This document shows, piece by piece, positions 1-7,284 of a stretch of DNA of 10,581 nt (position 1 is the stretch's first letter; every line of letters begins with the position of its first letter). This DNA comes from JAWXBM01 sp037968555. GTDB taxonomy: Bacteria; Pseudomonadota; Gammaproteobacteria; Xanthomonadales; SZUA-36. The notes under the pieces were generated by a model. The model was given only the letters and a program-made list of their open reading frames with translations, was not told where the DNA came from and ran no database searches. The translations under genes were made by a program, and so were the position numbers. The stretch covers positions 1-10,581 of the forward strand of contig JBBKVS010000292.1 in assembly GCA_037968555.1 (NCBI GenBank). Direction: 5' to 3'.

Positions 1-85
1 ACAGTACGGCCTGGCCGGGTGGTGTGGTGCGAGGCCAGGTCCAATAAATCAGAATGATCTGGGTACTTAATAAAATTTTGATGCA

Positions 86-126
86 GACGGGGCAGATCAA
101 ATTTAATTTGCCCCGTCCCCTTTTTT
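86..126 (+). terminator. Perfect 9-bp hairpin plus T6: rightward terminator or REP-like palindrome
   Basis: GACGGGGCA at 86-94 pairs perfectly with TGCCCCGTC at 109-117 across a 14-nt AT-rich loop. Three C residues and six T residues (121-126) follow, and then GGGG at 127-130. Read rightward this is a passable intrinsic terminator, implying a + strand gene ending left of the window; the first ~45 bases could be its tail, but no frame there is recognisable. Read leftward it would lie behind the barrel gene but lacks a direct T tract. The arrangement A6-GGGGAC...palindrome also resembles the REP-like palindromes associated with RAYT transposases in Gammaproteobacteria, so a repeat identity is an alternative. 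Confidence 0.5.
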
Positions 127-170
127 GGGGGCTGCCAGCCACGTTGGACGAATTCAAAGTTAATCTTTGA

Positions 171-1184
171 TCAATCTGCGCCAAATAAGCGGGTAAACGC
201 AAGCGTGAAGGCACTATCGACCTCGTTAACCTGCTCGGCCCAGAAGCCCTGAAAGTAAGTGCCTGAGAACAGGTGCTTCTCGTTAAAGTAATAGTCAAAG
301 CCAAGCCCGAGATTAGCGTAACGGTGTCTGAGCAGGCGGTCGTGGTTGTACCACTCCTCGGTGTCGAAGTCCTCCGGATAGTTGCCGTAAGTGGGGTCGT
401 CAGTGAAACTCCAGGGCATGAGCAAGCCATTGCGGAGATATTTCACCGAGACAAAAACATTCAGGGACAAACGTGGTTGAAACCAATAACCACCGGACAG
501 GTAGGCCAGCCAGTAATCCACGTTGATATCGAGCGGTTCCTCGGAAAACACGTAGGCGAGGTTGCCGCTGAAATACCAGTCGGAAAAATACGGGATGTAA
601 CTGACATCCACGCCCACCGGAATATTCCACAGGTTAGCGCCAATGGCAGCTTTGCCGTAATAAGGGTAATTATCGGTGGGAGCGCCGTAGGCAATGTACG
701 GAGATACCGTCAGGGCCGGGCCGTCGATGGCCGTGTAACGAGTACCGACGACGAGATCCTGAAATCCGCCGTGATACTCGCCGTCGTCGATGAAGCGTTT
801 GTCAGACGGAACGAAATCAACCCACCATGGGTCGTTGGGGTTGTGCGGGTCGCCGTCGGGTGCCGCGCCTAGTGGGTTGCCTCTGAATCGCTTTTGAACG
901 TAAGGCAAAGCGCTGAACACCGTCCAGCGTTCGGAGAGTGCGTAGTCACCAGACACCAGGCCGACGTGCGAATAGGAGGTAGAAAAATTGGTCTCGGTGT
1001 TAGCGTCGTGGAAGTTACCCGTGCTGATGTATTGGTACTCGATTCGCAGGCTGGCGTCGCCTTTTTCCCCGCCTTGGGCCATCGTGACCAGCGAAAGGCC
1101 GGCCAAAAGGAGGGGCAGTGGCCACCAGCGGACGGATAATTCGTGTCGGGACATGATGGCTGGGAGCATGCCCTGAGCCCACAT
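171..1184 (-). CDS. Outer-membrane beta-barrel protein, MetA-pathway/phenol-degradation transporter-like
   Basis: The protein of up to 337 residues has a Sec signal peptide (hydrophobic PLPLLLAGLSLVTM, likely cleavage near AQG/GE). After it come many alternating aromatic/hydrophobic strands such as HVGLVSGDYALSERWTVFS, LTVSPYIAYGAPTDNY and YANLGLGFDYYF, with polar loops rich in D, N, P and G. The GGFQDLVVGTRY...SPYIAYGAPTDNY block resembles the Phenol_MetA_deg/COG4313 outer-membrane transporter family. That is recognition from memory, not a search. The likely role is passive transport of a hydrophobic or small substrate across the outer membrane. The last residues are FGAD, not the terminal Phe usual in porins. 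The start is uncertain: ATG at 1184 lies 21 bp after the upstream stop and has no good ribosome site, while ATG at 1154 gives a more normal signal peptide (MSRHELSVRWW...). It is the second gene of a leftward operon with the 158-residue protein. Confidence 0.8.
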   Translation of the reverse strand: MWAQGMLPAIMSRHELSVRWWPLPLLLAGLSLVTMAQGGEKGDASLRIEYQYISTGNFHDANTETNFSTSYSHVGLVSGDYALSERWTVFSALPYVQKRFRGNPLGAAPDGDPHNPNDPWWVDFVPSDKRFIDDGEYHGGFQDLVVGTRYTAIDGPALTVSPYIAYGAPTDNYPYYGKAAIGANLWNIPVGVDVSYIPYFSDWYFSGNLAYVFSEEPLDINVDYWLAYLSGGYWFQPRLSLNVFVSVKYLRNGLLMPWSFTDDPTYGNYPEDFDTEEWYNHDRLLRHRYANLGLGFDYYFNEKHLFSGTYFQGFWAEQVNEVDSAFTLAFTRLFGAD

Positions 1185-1205
1185 CGCTCTAGCGCTTTGT
1201 GATCA

Positions 1206-1682
1206 CTAGGAAGCTTTGCTTTTCAGTGTCTTGTGAATGGCCTTGAGATAATCCTTGATCTCGTCCCGGTCCGCCAACATCACTTCGTCGTAGGACCGTT
1301 CTGCAATTTTCGCTTCCTCTTTGTTCAGCGCGACCGGCAAATACGTGGCCGTGATCCCCGTCGTTCCAAATGTGGACTCAATAGCATTGTGTTCGCCGTA
1401 AGGTGCAATGATCACGTCGTAATGGCTGTTCTGCATCCTGAGGGACAGGTCGATCTCGCTTTCAACCAGCTCGACTGAATGCCCGGATTCGCTCAGGGCC
1501 TCGGCCAGCTGTCTGGCGCCTTCTGTTGGCCCGTACACGAGCACGCTACCGGGAAGAGGAGCAGAGTAGACGCGGTAGGAGATGCCCTTGCCTACGCGAT
1601 ACAGGCTGTCGCCGCAGGCCCAGGTGTTAGCACTCAGAATGCCAAAGATCAGAGTCAGAACAGCCGTACCGATACTTTTCAT
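1206..1682 (-). CDS. Exported small protein with receiver-like alpha/beta fold, function unknown
   Basis: The product has 158 residues. ATG at 1682 is chosen over an upstream ATG at 1709 because GAGGG lies 8 nt before it and it begins directly with a signal peptide (MKSIGTAVLTLIFGILSANTWA, cleavage about residue 22). The mature protein starts at its only Cys, but TWAC is not a proper lipobox, so a periplasmic rather than lipoprotein fate is favoured. The mature part alternates strands and helices: SVLVYGP, an ARQLAEALSESG helix, HSVELVES, YDVIIAPYG, TYLPVALNK and a final EIKDYLKAIHKTLKSK helix. This order resembles a CheY-like receiver or other Rossmann-type fold. The expected phospho-acceptor Asp after the third strand is replaced (IIAPYGE), so phosphorylation is unlikely. 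It leads the operon with the outer-membrane barrel (21 bp gap), which suggests a periplasmic partner role. The family is not recognised. Confidence 0.75.
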   Translation of the reverse strand: MKSIGTAVLTLIFGILSANTWACGDSLYRVGKGISYRVYSAPLPGSVLVYGPTEGARQLAEALSESGHSVELVESEIDLSLRMQNSHYDVIIAPYGEHNAIESTFGTTGITATYLPVALNKEEAKIAERSYDEVMLADRDEIKDYLKAIHKTLKSKAS

Positions 1683-1724
1683 CGCGTTGCCCTCATACGC
1701 ACCAAGCATTGACTCTCAAATATC

Positions 1725-1753
1725 TATATAGCACAGGGATTGGTAACCTGCAA
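1725..1753 (-). promoter_or_regulatory. Sigma-70-like promoter of the small-protein/barrel operon
   Basis: On the minus strand TTGCAG (1753-1748) is followed by a 17-bp spacer and TATATA (1730-1725). The transcript would start near 1718 and leave about a 35-nt leader before the ATG at 1682. The 20-bp box at 1781-1800 lies 27 bp upstream of this -35, centred near -72, a position compatible with an activator. Confidence 0.55.
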
Positions 1754-1780
1754 TTGCAAGAACAAAACCACTTTGTGTAT

Positions 1781-1800
1781 GCATCACAAAAGCCTCACAA
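1781..1800 (+). promoter_or_regulatory. Direct-repeat regulatory box, copy 1 (candidate operator)
   Basis: GCATCACAAAAGCCTCACAA contains TCACAA at 1784 and again at 1795. Extended to seven bases (TCACAAA, TCACAAT), the half-sites are separated by four bases, giving an 11-bp repeat as in Pho-box-type sites. The copy at 8612-8631 (minus strand) matches in 19 of 20 bases. The box lies in the divergent region, 98 nt from the small-protein ATG and 187 nt from the oxidase ATG. The OmpR/PhoB-type regulator at 3383-5848 is the obvious candidate binder; this is inference. A single extra TCACAATCC half-site lies at 1900-1908. Confidence 0.65.
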
Positions 1801-1817
1801 TCCACCTGAGACGATGC

Positions 1818-1826
1818 TGGTAACTT
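1818..1826 (+). promoter_or_regulatory. Possible extended -10 for the FAD oxidase
   Basis: TGGTAACTT fits a weak extended -10 (TGnTAnnnT) and starts 17 nt after the box. The other box is followed at exactly the same offset by TGATAGTGT. Aligned from 33 bases past the start of each box, 13 of 19 positions agree (TGCTG.TA....TGATT type). The resulting oxidase leader would be about 155 nt long and contains a small hairpin (GCGTG 1911-1915 with CACGC 1923-1927). The promoter match alone is weak; the shared offset is the main support. Confidence 0.35.
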
Positions 1827-1987
1827 GATTTCTGAGCTGGCCTGGTGCTCGATGTGCACGAAAACGGGTACCACGAGCACAAGCCAGTTGATCACTCATT
1901 CACAATCCCCGCGTGTCCTGCTCACGCAGGGCGCCAACTCCAGGCACTTGTCGTAGCAGGATTCAACGACCTGAAGGAGAGACTGGA

Positions 1988-3367
1988 ATGTCCGCCACTT
2001 CCTCGCTGTATACAAAACTCGTTGCTGCGTTGAACGCCGAAGTACAGGGCCAGGTGGTTGATCAGACCTCTGCGGACTACGCAACGGCACGTCGCGTGTG
2101 GAATGCTGCTGTCGATGAAAAACCTGCCGTGATCGTGGTCTGCAGGGATGCCGACGAGGTCAGCACGGTATTGCGAATTGCAGTCCAGCATGGGGCAAAA
2201 GTGACCGTCCGTGGCGGCGGGCACAATGTCGCCGGTCGATCGTTACATGCTGGCGCCGTGGTGATAGATCTGGCGAGCTTGCGTGCCGTGAGTGTGAACC
2301 CTGCAGCGCGCATCGCAACGGTTCAGGGCGGCGCCCTGTGGGCCGACGTGGACGAAGCGACAGCCGTGGAAGGACTGGCGACCCCAGGGGGTATCGTCTC
2401 GACAACTGGAGTCGGTGGATTGACACTGGGCGGTGGAACCGGCTGGTTGATGCGGCGTTATGGATTGGCATGTGACAACCTCGTCGGCGCCAGCGTGGTA
2501 CTCGCTGACGGACGACAGGTGCGCGCTACTGCCGCGGAGCACGCCGATCTGTTCTGGGGGCTCCGCGGTGGGACAGGGGTTCCGGGCGTTGTGACCAGTT
2601 TTGATTTTCAACTGCACCCGCTGCGTGAAGTCGTGGCTGGTCTGCGTATTTTTCCGGCCAAGGATACTCAAGCGGTGCTGGAACAGTTCCGTGACTTCTG
2701 CGTGGATGTGCCGGATGAGTTCTGCAGTCTGGTGGTTATCACGCGTTCTCCACCATTGCCATTCCTGGACCCGGTCTGGCATGGCCAGCCGGTGGCCATT
2801 CTCGCCATGTGCTGGTGTGGCGAGCCGGCCGCGGCGGCTGGGGTATTCGGGTCACTCCCCGCGAGTGACGGAATGCTGGCTGAAATGCTGGCGCCCATGC
2901 CTTACGTCGCTTGGCAAAAGATGCAGGATCCCGCTGCACCCGCGGGCCGCTACAACTACTGGAAAACGGCCAGTTTTGCGGCGCTCGATGCCGAGGTCAT
3001 CGAGGTACTCGCGGCCGCCGCCATGGATTTGCCCACAGCGCAATCGGAAATCCACGTGCAACACATGGGCGGCGCCGTCGCGCGGGTGGCGAACGACGAA
3101 ACTGCATTCGCACAGCGCGACGTGGCTTTTTTTGTCAATCTCATTGGCGTGACTTCGACTGCAGAGGAAAAGTCGGCCATGCAGCAGCGGGTGCGCGCAC
3201 TTTATGAGCAATTTGCCGGTAAAGCATTGGCGGCTCGCCTGCCGAATTTCAGGGATCGTGATGATACGGAAACGAGGTCTGGCGTTGCTGTGCATTCCAG
3301 TCGCCTGGCTGCCCTGCGGCAAACCTACGACCCTGACGGCGTCTTCATGCAAACCTGGCTCACCTAG
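1988..3367 (+). CDS. FAD-linked oxidase, berberine-bridge-enzyme-like (PCMH-type FAD domain)
   Basis: The start is ATG at 1988, preceded by AAGGAGA 7 nt upstream; the frame is open further upstream but lacks such a site. The 459-residue protein has no signal peptide, so it should be cytoplasmic. The N-terminal FAD_binding_4 domain (about residues 42-205) shows VRGGGHNVAG, whose H79 is the usual site of 8-alpha-histidyl FAD attachment. It also has ATPGG (131-135), STTGVGGLTLGGG (138-150) and YGLACDNL. The position of the second, cysteinyl FAD link in plant enzymes is not Cys here, so a single covalent bond is expected. The usual GGGGNFGVV is GGTGVPGVV (194-202). The BBE-type C-terminus ends LRQTYDPDGVFMQTW, with Gly for the usual Asn of YDPxNxF. 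Members oxidise alcohols, sugars, alkaloids or similar substrates with O2; the substrate here is unknown. It is convergent with the regulator, 15 bp between stops, with no terminator visible. Confidence 0.9.
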   Translation: MSATSSLYTKLVAALNAEVQGQVVDQTSADYATARRVWNAAVDEKPAVIVVCRDADEVSTVLRIAVQHGAKVTVRGGGHNVAGRSLHAGAVVIDLASLRAVSVNPAARIATVQGGALWADVDEATAVEGLATPGGIVSTTGVGGLTLGGGTGWLMRRYGLACDNLVGASVVLADGRQVRATAAEHADLFWGLRGGTGVPGVVTSFDFQLHPLREVVAGLRIFPAKDTQAVLEQFRDFCVDVPDEFCSLVVITRSPPLPFLDPVWHGQPVAILAMCWCGEPAAAAGVFGSLPASDGMLAEMLAPMPYVAWQKMQDPAAPAGRYNYWKTASFAALDAEVIEVLAAAAMDLPTAQSEIHVQHMGGAVARVANDETAFAQRDVAFFVNLIGVTSTAEEKSAMQQRVRALYEQFAGKALAARLPNFRDRDDTETRSGVAVHSSRLAALRQTYDPDGVFMQTWLT

Positions 3368-3382
3368 ACACCAGGTCACATT

Positions 3383-5848
3383 TCAATCTGCGGCTACACC
3401 GGCGGAAATCTGCTGCATTATTCCAATCGTCAGGTTGATGGCGTCTTCATTGCGCATTGCCCGGCCGGTTGCTATCTGGAATTCGTAGGCCTCGCTGCCA
3501 AGTCCCAGTTGCGCCACCTCGACTGCCCGTTCATGAGGCGCAATCCAGAAATTAATCAGCGAAATGTCAGTTTGTTCTCGGATGCGCATTGCCGCACCCA
3601 ATAGTTGTGCCGCCTCTTCCAGGCGACCCAGCCTGGCCAGCAGGTAAGCACAGGCTTCAATAAATCCCCCGGAGCCGCGCAGATTGTTGTATTCCACGGC
3701 GGGTTTTGCACCGTTTAACAGGTGTGCGGCTGCAACTTCCACCCGGTCCATCAGAAACAGCGCCAGGCCCAGATAAGTATGGATAAAGTGATGCTGGTGG
3801 GGATCCGGGCCTAGATTTCGGGCAGCCCGCAGCGCTTCGATGGCGGCTGGCGCATCTTGCCGAGCAAGATGTATCCAGCCGCGGGCAAGGCCCGCCAGCC
3901 CCAGCAACAGATCATCTTCAAGTCCGGCCGCCAGAGTGGCAGCGGCGTTTCCTGCCCGCTCAGCTTCGTCGACCTCTCCTGCATTGGCAAAGCACATAGC
4001 CAGGTATGCCTGGGCACAGGCTTCGGTCCAGGAGTCACCAAAAGCGCGCGCCTCATCCGCTGCCGAACTCAACACCGGGGCAACTTTTCGGCGAGTTTTG
4101 GTGGTGAACAGTAAATTCACTCCGTAGCCAAGCATTGCCCGGGCGTGCTCGGGTGATTGCTGTCCATCAGCGTTGCTCAGGGCGACTTCATACAGCCGCA
4201 AAGCGAAGTGGTAGTTGCCTCGCCCTCTCCAGTAAAGCATCAGCGAGCCAGCAATCGCCATCGCTGGCAAGCGGCCCTCGACGAATGAAGATGCGTATCC
4301 GATCGCGCTGCGGATGTTGGCGTCCTCGTGCATCAGCTGCGGGAGGCGCTCGCGCACCTGGCCAGAGTGAATGTCAGCATCAATCGATAGCGCCAGGTGC
4401 CTGACATAGGCGAGGTGCGCGTCTCTGGCCAAGCGCTCCTCACCCGATTCCGCGAGGCGCTGGAGGGCAAACTCGCGCACGGTTTCCAGCAGCACGTAGC
4501 GTGGCGGTGCCAGGCTGGTGTTGACCGAGACCAGCGATTTTTTCACCAGCCCACCCAGCAGGTCTACAGCCAGCGGCGGATCGTGACCGAGAACCCCGGC
4601 GACGTCGATGGCTCCCTCGACCATCCAGCCGCGCATGAAAACGGCCAGCCAATGAAGTAATCGACGTTCCGCGACAGACAGCAGTTGGTAACTCCACTCT
4701 AGCAGTGCCAAAAGGTTACGGTGACGTGGATCACGACCAGAAAGGTCGCTATCGAGAAAACGAAATCGTTGCTCCAGCCTCTCCAGCACCTGGCCAGCCG
4801 AGAGGACTGCAAAGCGTGCCGCCGCCAGTTCGATGGCCAAAGGCATACCGTCAAGCCGGGTGCAAATTTCTACAACCGTTGCGGAATTCGCCGGAGTGAG
4901 ATCGAATCCGGGCTGCACCTCGCAGGCGCGTTCACATAACAGCGCAACTGCCGGTGCACCAGCAATGTGTGCAAGCCCGCGCTCGCCCGCCAGTTCCTCC
5001 CTTAACTCGGGCAAGGCTAGCGGGGGTATCCGCAGGAGTTGTTCACCCAAGAAGCCGAGCGGTTGTTGTGAAGTGCTGAGCACTTTCAATTCGTCCGTGC
5101 TTCGCAGCAAGGTCAATACCAAGGATCCGACAGCGGGTGCGATCCGGTCGCAGTTGTCCAGTAGCAGCAGCGCGCGTCGGCCAGCCAGCAGAGGCGGGAG
5201 ACTGGCCAGCAATTCAGCTTCTTCGGCCGGTTGAACAAAAAGGGCCAATGCCAGGGCACGCAGCCACTCATGGGCGTCATGCAGCGCTGCGAGATCGAAA
5301 AACCAGACACCATCTGGATAGGCAGCGGCATGCTGGCGACCGAACTCAAGCGCACATTGGGTTTTGCCCATGCCGCCGGTTCCCAGCACGGTTACGCCGC
5401 GGTGTTCATCCAGCAGTGAACGAATCTGCCCGAGTTCCCGTTCCCGCCCGATAAGCGTCTGTACGCGAGCCGGCAAGCGGGCGTTCGACGGTGGTCCGAA
5501 ACGTGCTTTCAGTTCAGTTGCTTCAAGTGACAGTGGCTCGACAGGACCAATGTAGCGATAGCCGGCACCATGAACCGTTTCGATGTAGCGCGGTTCGTTA
5601 GCATCATCACCAAAGGCGCGGCGGGCCAAAGCAATGACCCGATTGAGGGTAGAAGGTGTAACGAAGCGGTGACCCCAGACTGTGTCCAGCAGTTCATCAC
5701 GGGTGACCAGTGCTGCCGGGCGATCCAGCAATTGCAGGATGACGGCGAAGACCTTCGCCTCCAGGATGATCTCGATGTCATCCTGGCTGAATCGTCGATC
5801 ATCAGAATCGACTTTGAAAGCCCCGCATCGGTACCTGGCGGACTTCAC
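3383..5848 (-). CDS. STAND-type transcriptional regulator: OmpR/PhoB winged helix, NB-ARC ATPase, TPR-like tail
   Basis: The 821-residue protein starts at a GTG codon (5848-5846) with GGAG 7 nt upstream. Residues ~8-100 are an OmpR/PhoB-type winged helix: LVTRDELLDTVWGHRFVTPSTLNRVIALARRAFGDD...RYIETVHGAGYRYIG. LIGRERELGQIRSLL introduces the ATPase, with Walker A GTGGMGKT (156-163), Walker B ALLLLDNCD (226-234), and the GxP-type motif GMPLAIELAA (334-343). A STAND winged-helix segment follows (LLEWSYQLLSVAERRLLHWLAVF, about 362-384, and YVLLETVREFALQRL). The remaining ~350 residues are Ala/Leu-rich helices of TPR type. Such proteins hold ADP when resting and switch on, often by oligomerising, when the sensor tail meets a signal. 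The usual TSRxPL sensor motif reads TSQQPL (258-263), losing the Arg. The likely role is control of neighbouring genes through the two 20-bp boxes (inference). Confidence 0.9.
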   Translation of the reverse strand: MKSARYRCGAFKVDSDDRRFSQDDIEIILEAKVFAVILQLLDRPAALVTRDELLDTVWGHRFVTPSTLNRVIALARRAFGDDANEPRYIETVHGAGYRYIGPVEPLSLEATELKARFGPPSNARLPARVQTLIGRERELGQIRSLLDEHRGVTVLGTGGMGKTQCALEFGRQHAAAYPDGVWFFDLAALHDAHEWLRALALALFVQPAEEAELLASLPPLLAGRRALLLLDNCDRIAPAVGSLVLTLLRSTDELKVLSTSQQPLGFLGEQLLRIPPLALPELREELAGERGLAHIAGAPAVALLCERACEVQPGFDLTPANSATVVEICTRLDGMPLAIELAAARFAVLSAGQVLERLEQRFRFLDSDLSGRDPRHRNLLALLEWSYQLLSVAERRLLHWLAVFMRGWMVEGAIDVAGVLGHDPPLAVDLLGGLVKKSLVSVNTSLAPPRYVLLETVREFALQRLAESGEERLARDAHLAYVRHLALSIDADIHSGQVRERLPQLMHEDANIRSAIGYASSFVEGRLPAMAIAGSLMLYWRGRGNYHFALRLYEVALSNADGQQSPEHARAMLGYGVNLLFTTKTRRKVAPVLSSAADEARAFGDSWTEACAQAYLAMCFANAGEVDEAERAGNAAATLAAGLEDDLLLGLAGLARGWIHLARQDAPAAIEALRAARNLGPDPHQHHFIHTYLGLALFLMDRVEVAAAHLLNGAKPAVEYNNLRGSGGFIEACAYLLARLGRLEEAAQLLGAAMRIREQTDISLINFWIAPHERAVEVAQLGLGSEAYEFQIATGRAMRNEDAINLTIGIMQQISAGVAAD

Positions 5849-5934
5849 CTTGCCACTCCACTCCTATCAGCGACGTCAGGGCAGATGTAATATTTTCAAC
5901 AAGCGGGTCGCCGCCCTCGGCAGGCCTTCCCAAG

Positions 5935-5940
5935 AGTATA
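5935..5940 (-). promoter_or_regulatory. Possible -10 element for the regulator gene
   Basis: TATACT on the minus strand is a near-consensus -10 and would give a leader of about 80 nt before the GTG at 5848. No good -35 stands at 16-18 bp (GTCGGA or GGTCGG), so the promoter may need an activator. The 20-bp box found at the other promoters is absent here, which argues against simple autoregulation through it. Confidence 0.35.
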
Positions 5941-5980
5941 GCGGCAGATGCGTGACTCCGACCTTGTGCCGGCCAAAATA

Positions 5981-5999
5981 AATTGTAACAACGTCAATT
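5981..5999. repeat. Inverted repeat AATTG-N9-CAATT upstream of the regulator
   Basis: AATTG at 5981-5985 and CAATT at 5995-5999 form a 5-9-5 dyad. A smaller dyad, TTGT-A-ACAA, lies inside it (5983-5991). It sits about 40-60 bp upstream of the proposed -10 of the regulator gene, where an activator or repressor could bind. It is unrelated in sequence to the TCACAA box, and may be chance in an AT-rich stretch. Confidence 0.25.
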
Positions 6000-6082
6000 C
6001 AAAAGGGAGTGGATCCGTGTACTGACGCGAACCCCAAAAAAGCTGGTCTAAATTTCCTGTCCACGTGTAGCGTGGTTTCGTT

Positions 6083-6117
6083 AAAAATGATCAGGGGCTT
6101 GCTGTTCTGCAAGCCCC
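6083..6117 (-). terminator. Intrinsic terminator of the paralogous-pair operon
   Basis: On the minus strand GGGGCTTGC (6117-6109) pairs perfectly with GCAAGCCCC (6102-6094) around a 6-nt loop. Six bases later comes a run of five T (6087-6083). It lies about 25 bp beyond the stop of the gene at 6142. A second, weaker dyad overlaps that stop (6125-6131 with 6142-6148). Confidence 0.7.
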
Positions 6118-6141
6118 ACTCCATCCAATAACCGCTTCCGC

Positions 6142-7284
6142 TTATTGGTTGGCTGCCGCTAATTTGGCTTCGTAATCACGACAATCGTAGCCTGCCGTTT
6201 CCAGCGAAAAGAGTCTCTGCAGCGTGACTTCACCGCTGGCCAGGTAGGGATGAATAAGCCCTGGATATTCGTAGCGAATGCGCAGGTGGTTACAGTCGTC
6301 AGCTCCCAATATCCGAATTGTACCCACTATGGCCCGCCCCGTTGCACTGCCACTCATAAAGTGGCCACCAGTGACCATCAACATAGAAATGGTAGCCTGG
6401 TAGGTTGCTGGCCCAAAGTTGGCTGAGCCGGTCAGCCACATCGGGTTGCCGTCGTTATCAAAGGTATAGTGCGCCAGGAATAGCACCAGTAGTTCTGTGT
6501 GCTCGCCGGAGAAGGCAGATGGTTTCTGCGGCAAACTGGAAACTGCCAGGTTAAACCCTTGATCGGCGGCGCCGGGCACCACCCAAAGACCGGACAAGCG
6601 ACCCGAAAGCGGCAGCTTCTCCGGCGTATCGGAAAAGAGTTCGGCGGTTGACGGCACATGAAAAATTCCCACTGTATAGTCTGACTCATACCGCAGGATC
6701 AGCTTGAATTCGCCGTTGTACTGGCTGGCTGTGAGAACCTTGTCGCCTTCTTCCCGTTTCGGGAAATTGTCCAGCAGGAAGTGCGAGCCCTGTAAAGCAC
6801 CCCAGTTCGTTCTTTGAACTTGTGGCCTCAGTAAAATCCGACCGCGATCTGCTTGGTAATTCTCACCCCACAAATTCGGCTGCTCAGCCAGGTTCATAGA
6901 GATCCGCTCCCCGGAAGGCAATTCAACTTCCGCAGTGGGTAGCTCAATTCGGGCAGCACGGTCTTTCAGGAGTGTTTCGGGCAAAACAAACTGCAGCCAG
7001 ACCAGTGAGCGATCCCGAGTCGGGCAATTGACACGAAAAATCTTGAATCCAACATTTATCTTCTCGGTGCGGTTTTCACCATCAATTTTGATATCTCGAA
7101 TCACTTCAAAATCTCCATCCCAAAAATTGTTGGCGTAACCACGATAACCGACATACGAAAACGGCCCTGGCACATTGGCGCAACCAGGCGGATAGGGCTG
7201 GTAGGGATTGCTCACATAGCTGGATTCGGCCAGAACCGACGTGCTGCCTAGCAAGCATATTAAAGCACACAGAAGGTTTCTCAT
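6142..7284 (-). CDS. Exported protein, PYPPGC / SGRLSGxW family, paralogue 2
   Basis: The 380-residue product starts at ATG 7284. That ATG overlaps the stop of the upstream gene by 4 bp (ATGA), with GGGGGA 7 nt before it, so translation is probably coupled. The frame extends upstream, but only the 7284 start opens with a signal peptide (MRNLLCALICLLGSTSVLA, cleavage about residue 19). The mature protein begins SSYVSNPYQPYPPGC. The C-terminal half carries LSGRLSGLWVVPGAADQGFNLAVSS (from residue 226) and HYTFDNDGNPMWLTG (272-286), a module found in other exported gammaproteobacterial proteins of unknown function. It ends with LQRLFSLETAGYDCRDYEAKLA. It has exactly four mature Cys (PPGC, VNC, DDC and DCRDY), all shared with its neighbour, so two disulfides and a periplasmic or extracellular site are likely. 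No catalytic motif is seen. Confidence 0.85.
   Translation of the reverse strand: MRNLLCALICLLGSTSVLAESSYVSNPYQPYPPGCANVPGPFSYVGYRGYANNFWDGDFEVIRDIKIDGENRTEKINVGFKIFRVNCPTRDRSLVWLQFVLPETLLKDRAARIELPTAEVELPSGERISMNLAEQPNLWGENYQADRGRILLRPQVQRTNWGALQGSHFLLDNFPKREEGDKVLTASQYNGEFKLILRYESDYTVGIFHVPSTAELFSDTPEKLPLSGRLSGLWVVPGAADQGFNLAVSSLPQKPSAFSGEHTELLVLFLAHYTFDNDGNPMWLTGSANFGPATYQATISMLMVTGGHFMSGSATGRAIVGTIRILGADDCNHLRIRYEYPGLIHPYLASGEVTLQRLFSLETAGYDCRDYEAKLAAANQ

Noticed and set aside
1..57. End of a protein-coding gene entering from the left edge
   Set aside because: All three + frames are open for only 14-22 codons and none is recognisable. The palindrome at 86 hints at such a gene but does not prove it.
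273..872. 199-codon open frame on the + strand
   Set aside because: It lies wholly antisense to the barrel gene, whose translation shows a clear signal peptide and beta strands. This frame has no ribosome site or recognisable domain.
1774..1788. CRP-like site TGTG...TCACA upstream of the small-protein operon
   Set aside because: The gap between TGTG and CACA is 7 bases, not the 8 of a CRP site. The left half is absent from the second box region, while the direct repeat is conserved.
1907..1931. Riboswitch or attenuator in the oxidase leader
   Set aside because: Only one small hairpin with a mismatch is visible, with no T tract or known riboswitch core.
2243..2782. 179-codon minus-strand frame, and similar ones inside the oxidase gene
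   Set aside because: They are antisense shadows of the strongly supported FAD oxidase, with no family resemblance.
6125..6148. Hairpin CCAATAA/TTATTGG as terminator of the paralogue operon
   Set aside because: It is AT-rich, has a 10-nt loop, overlaps the stop codon and has no T tract. The GC-rich hairpin just downstream is much better.
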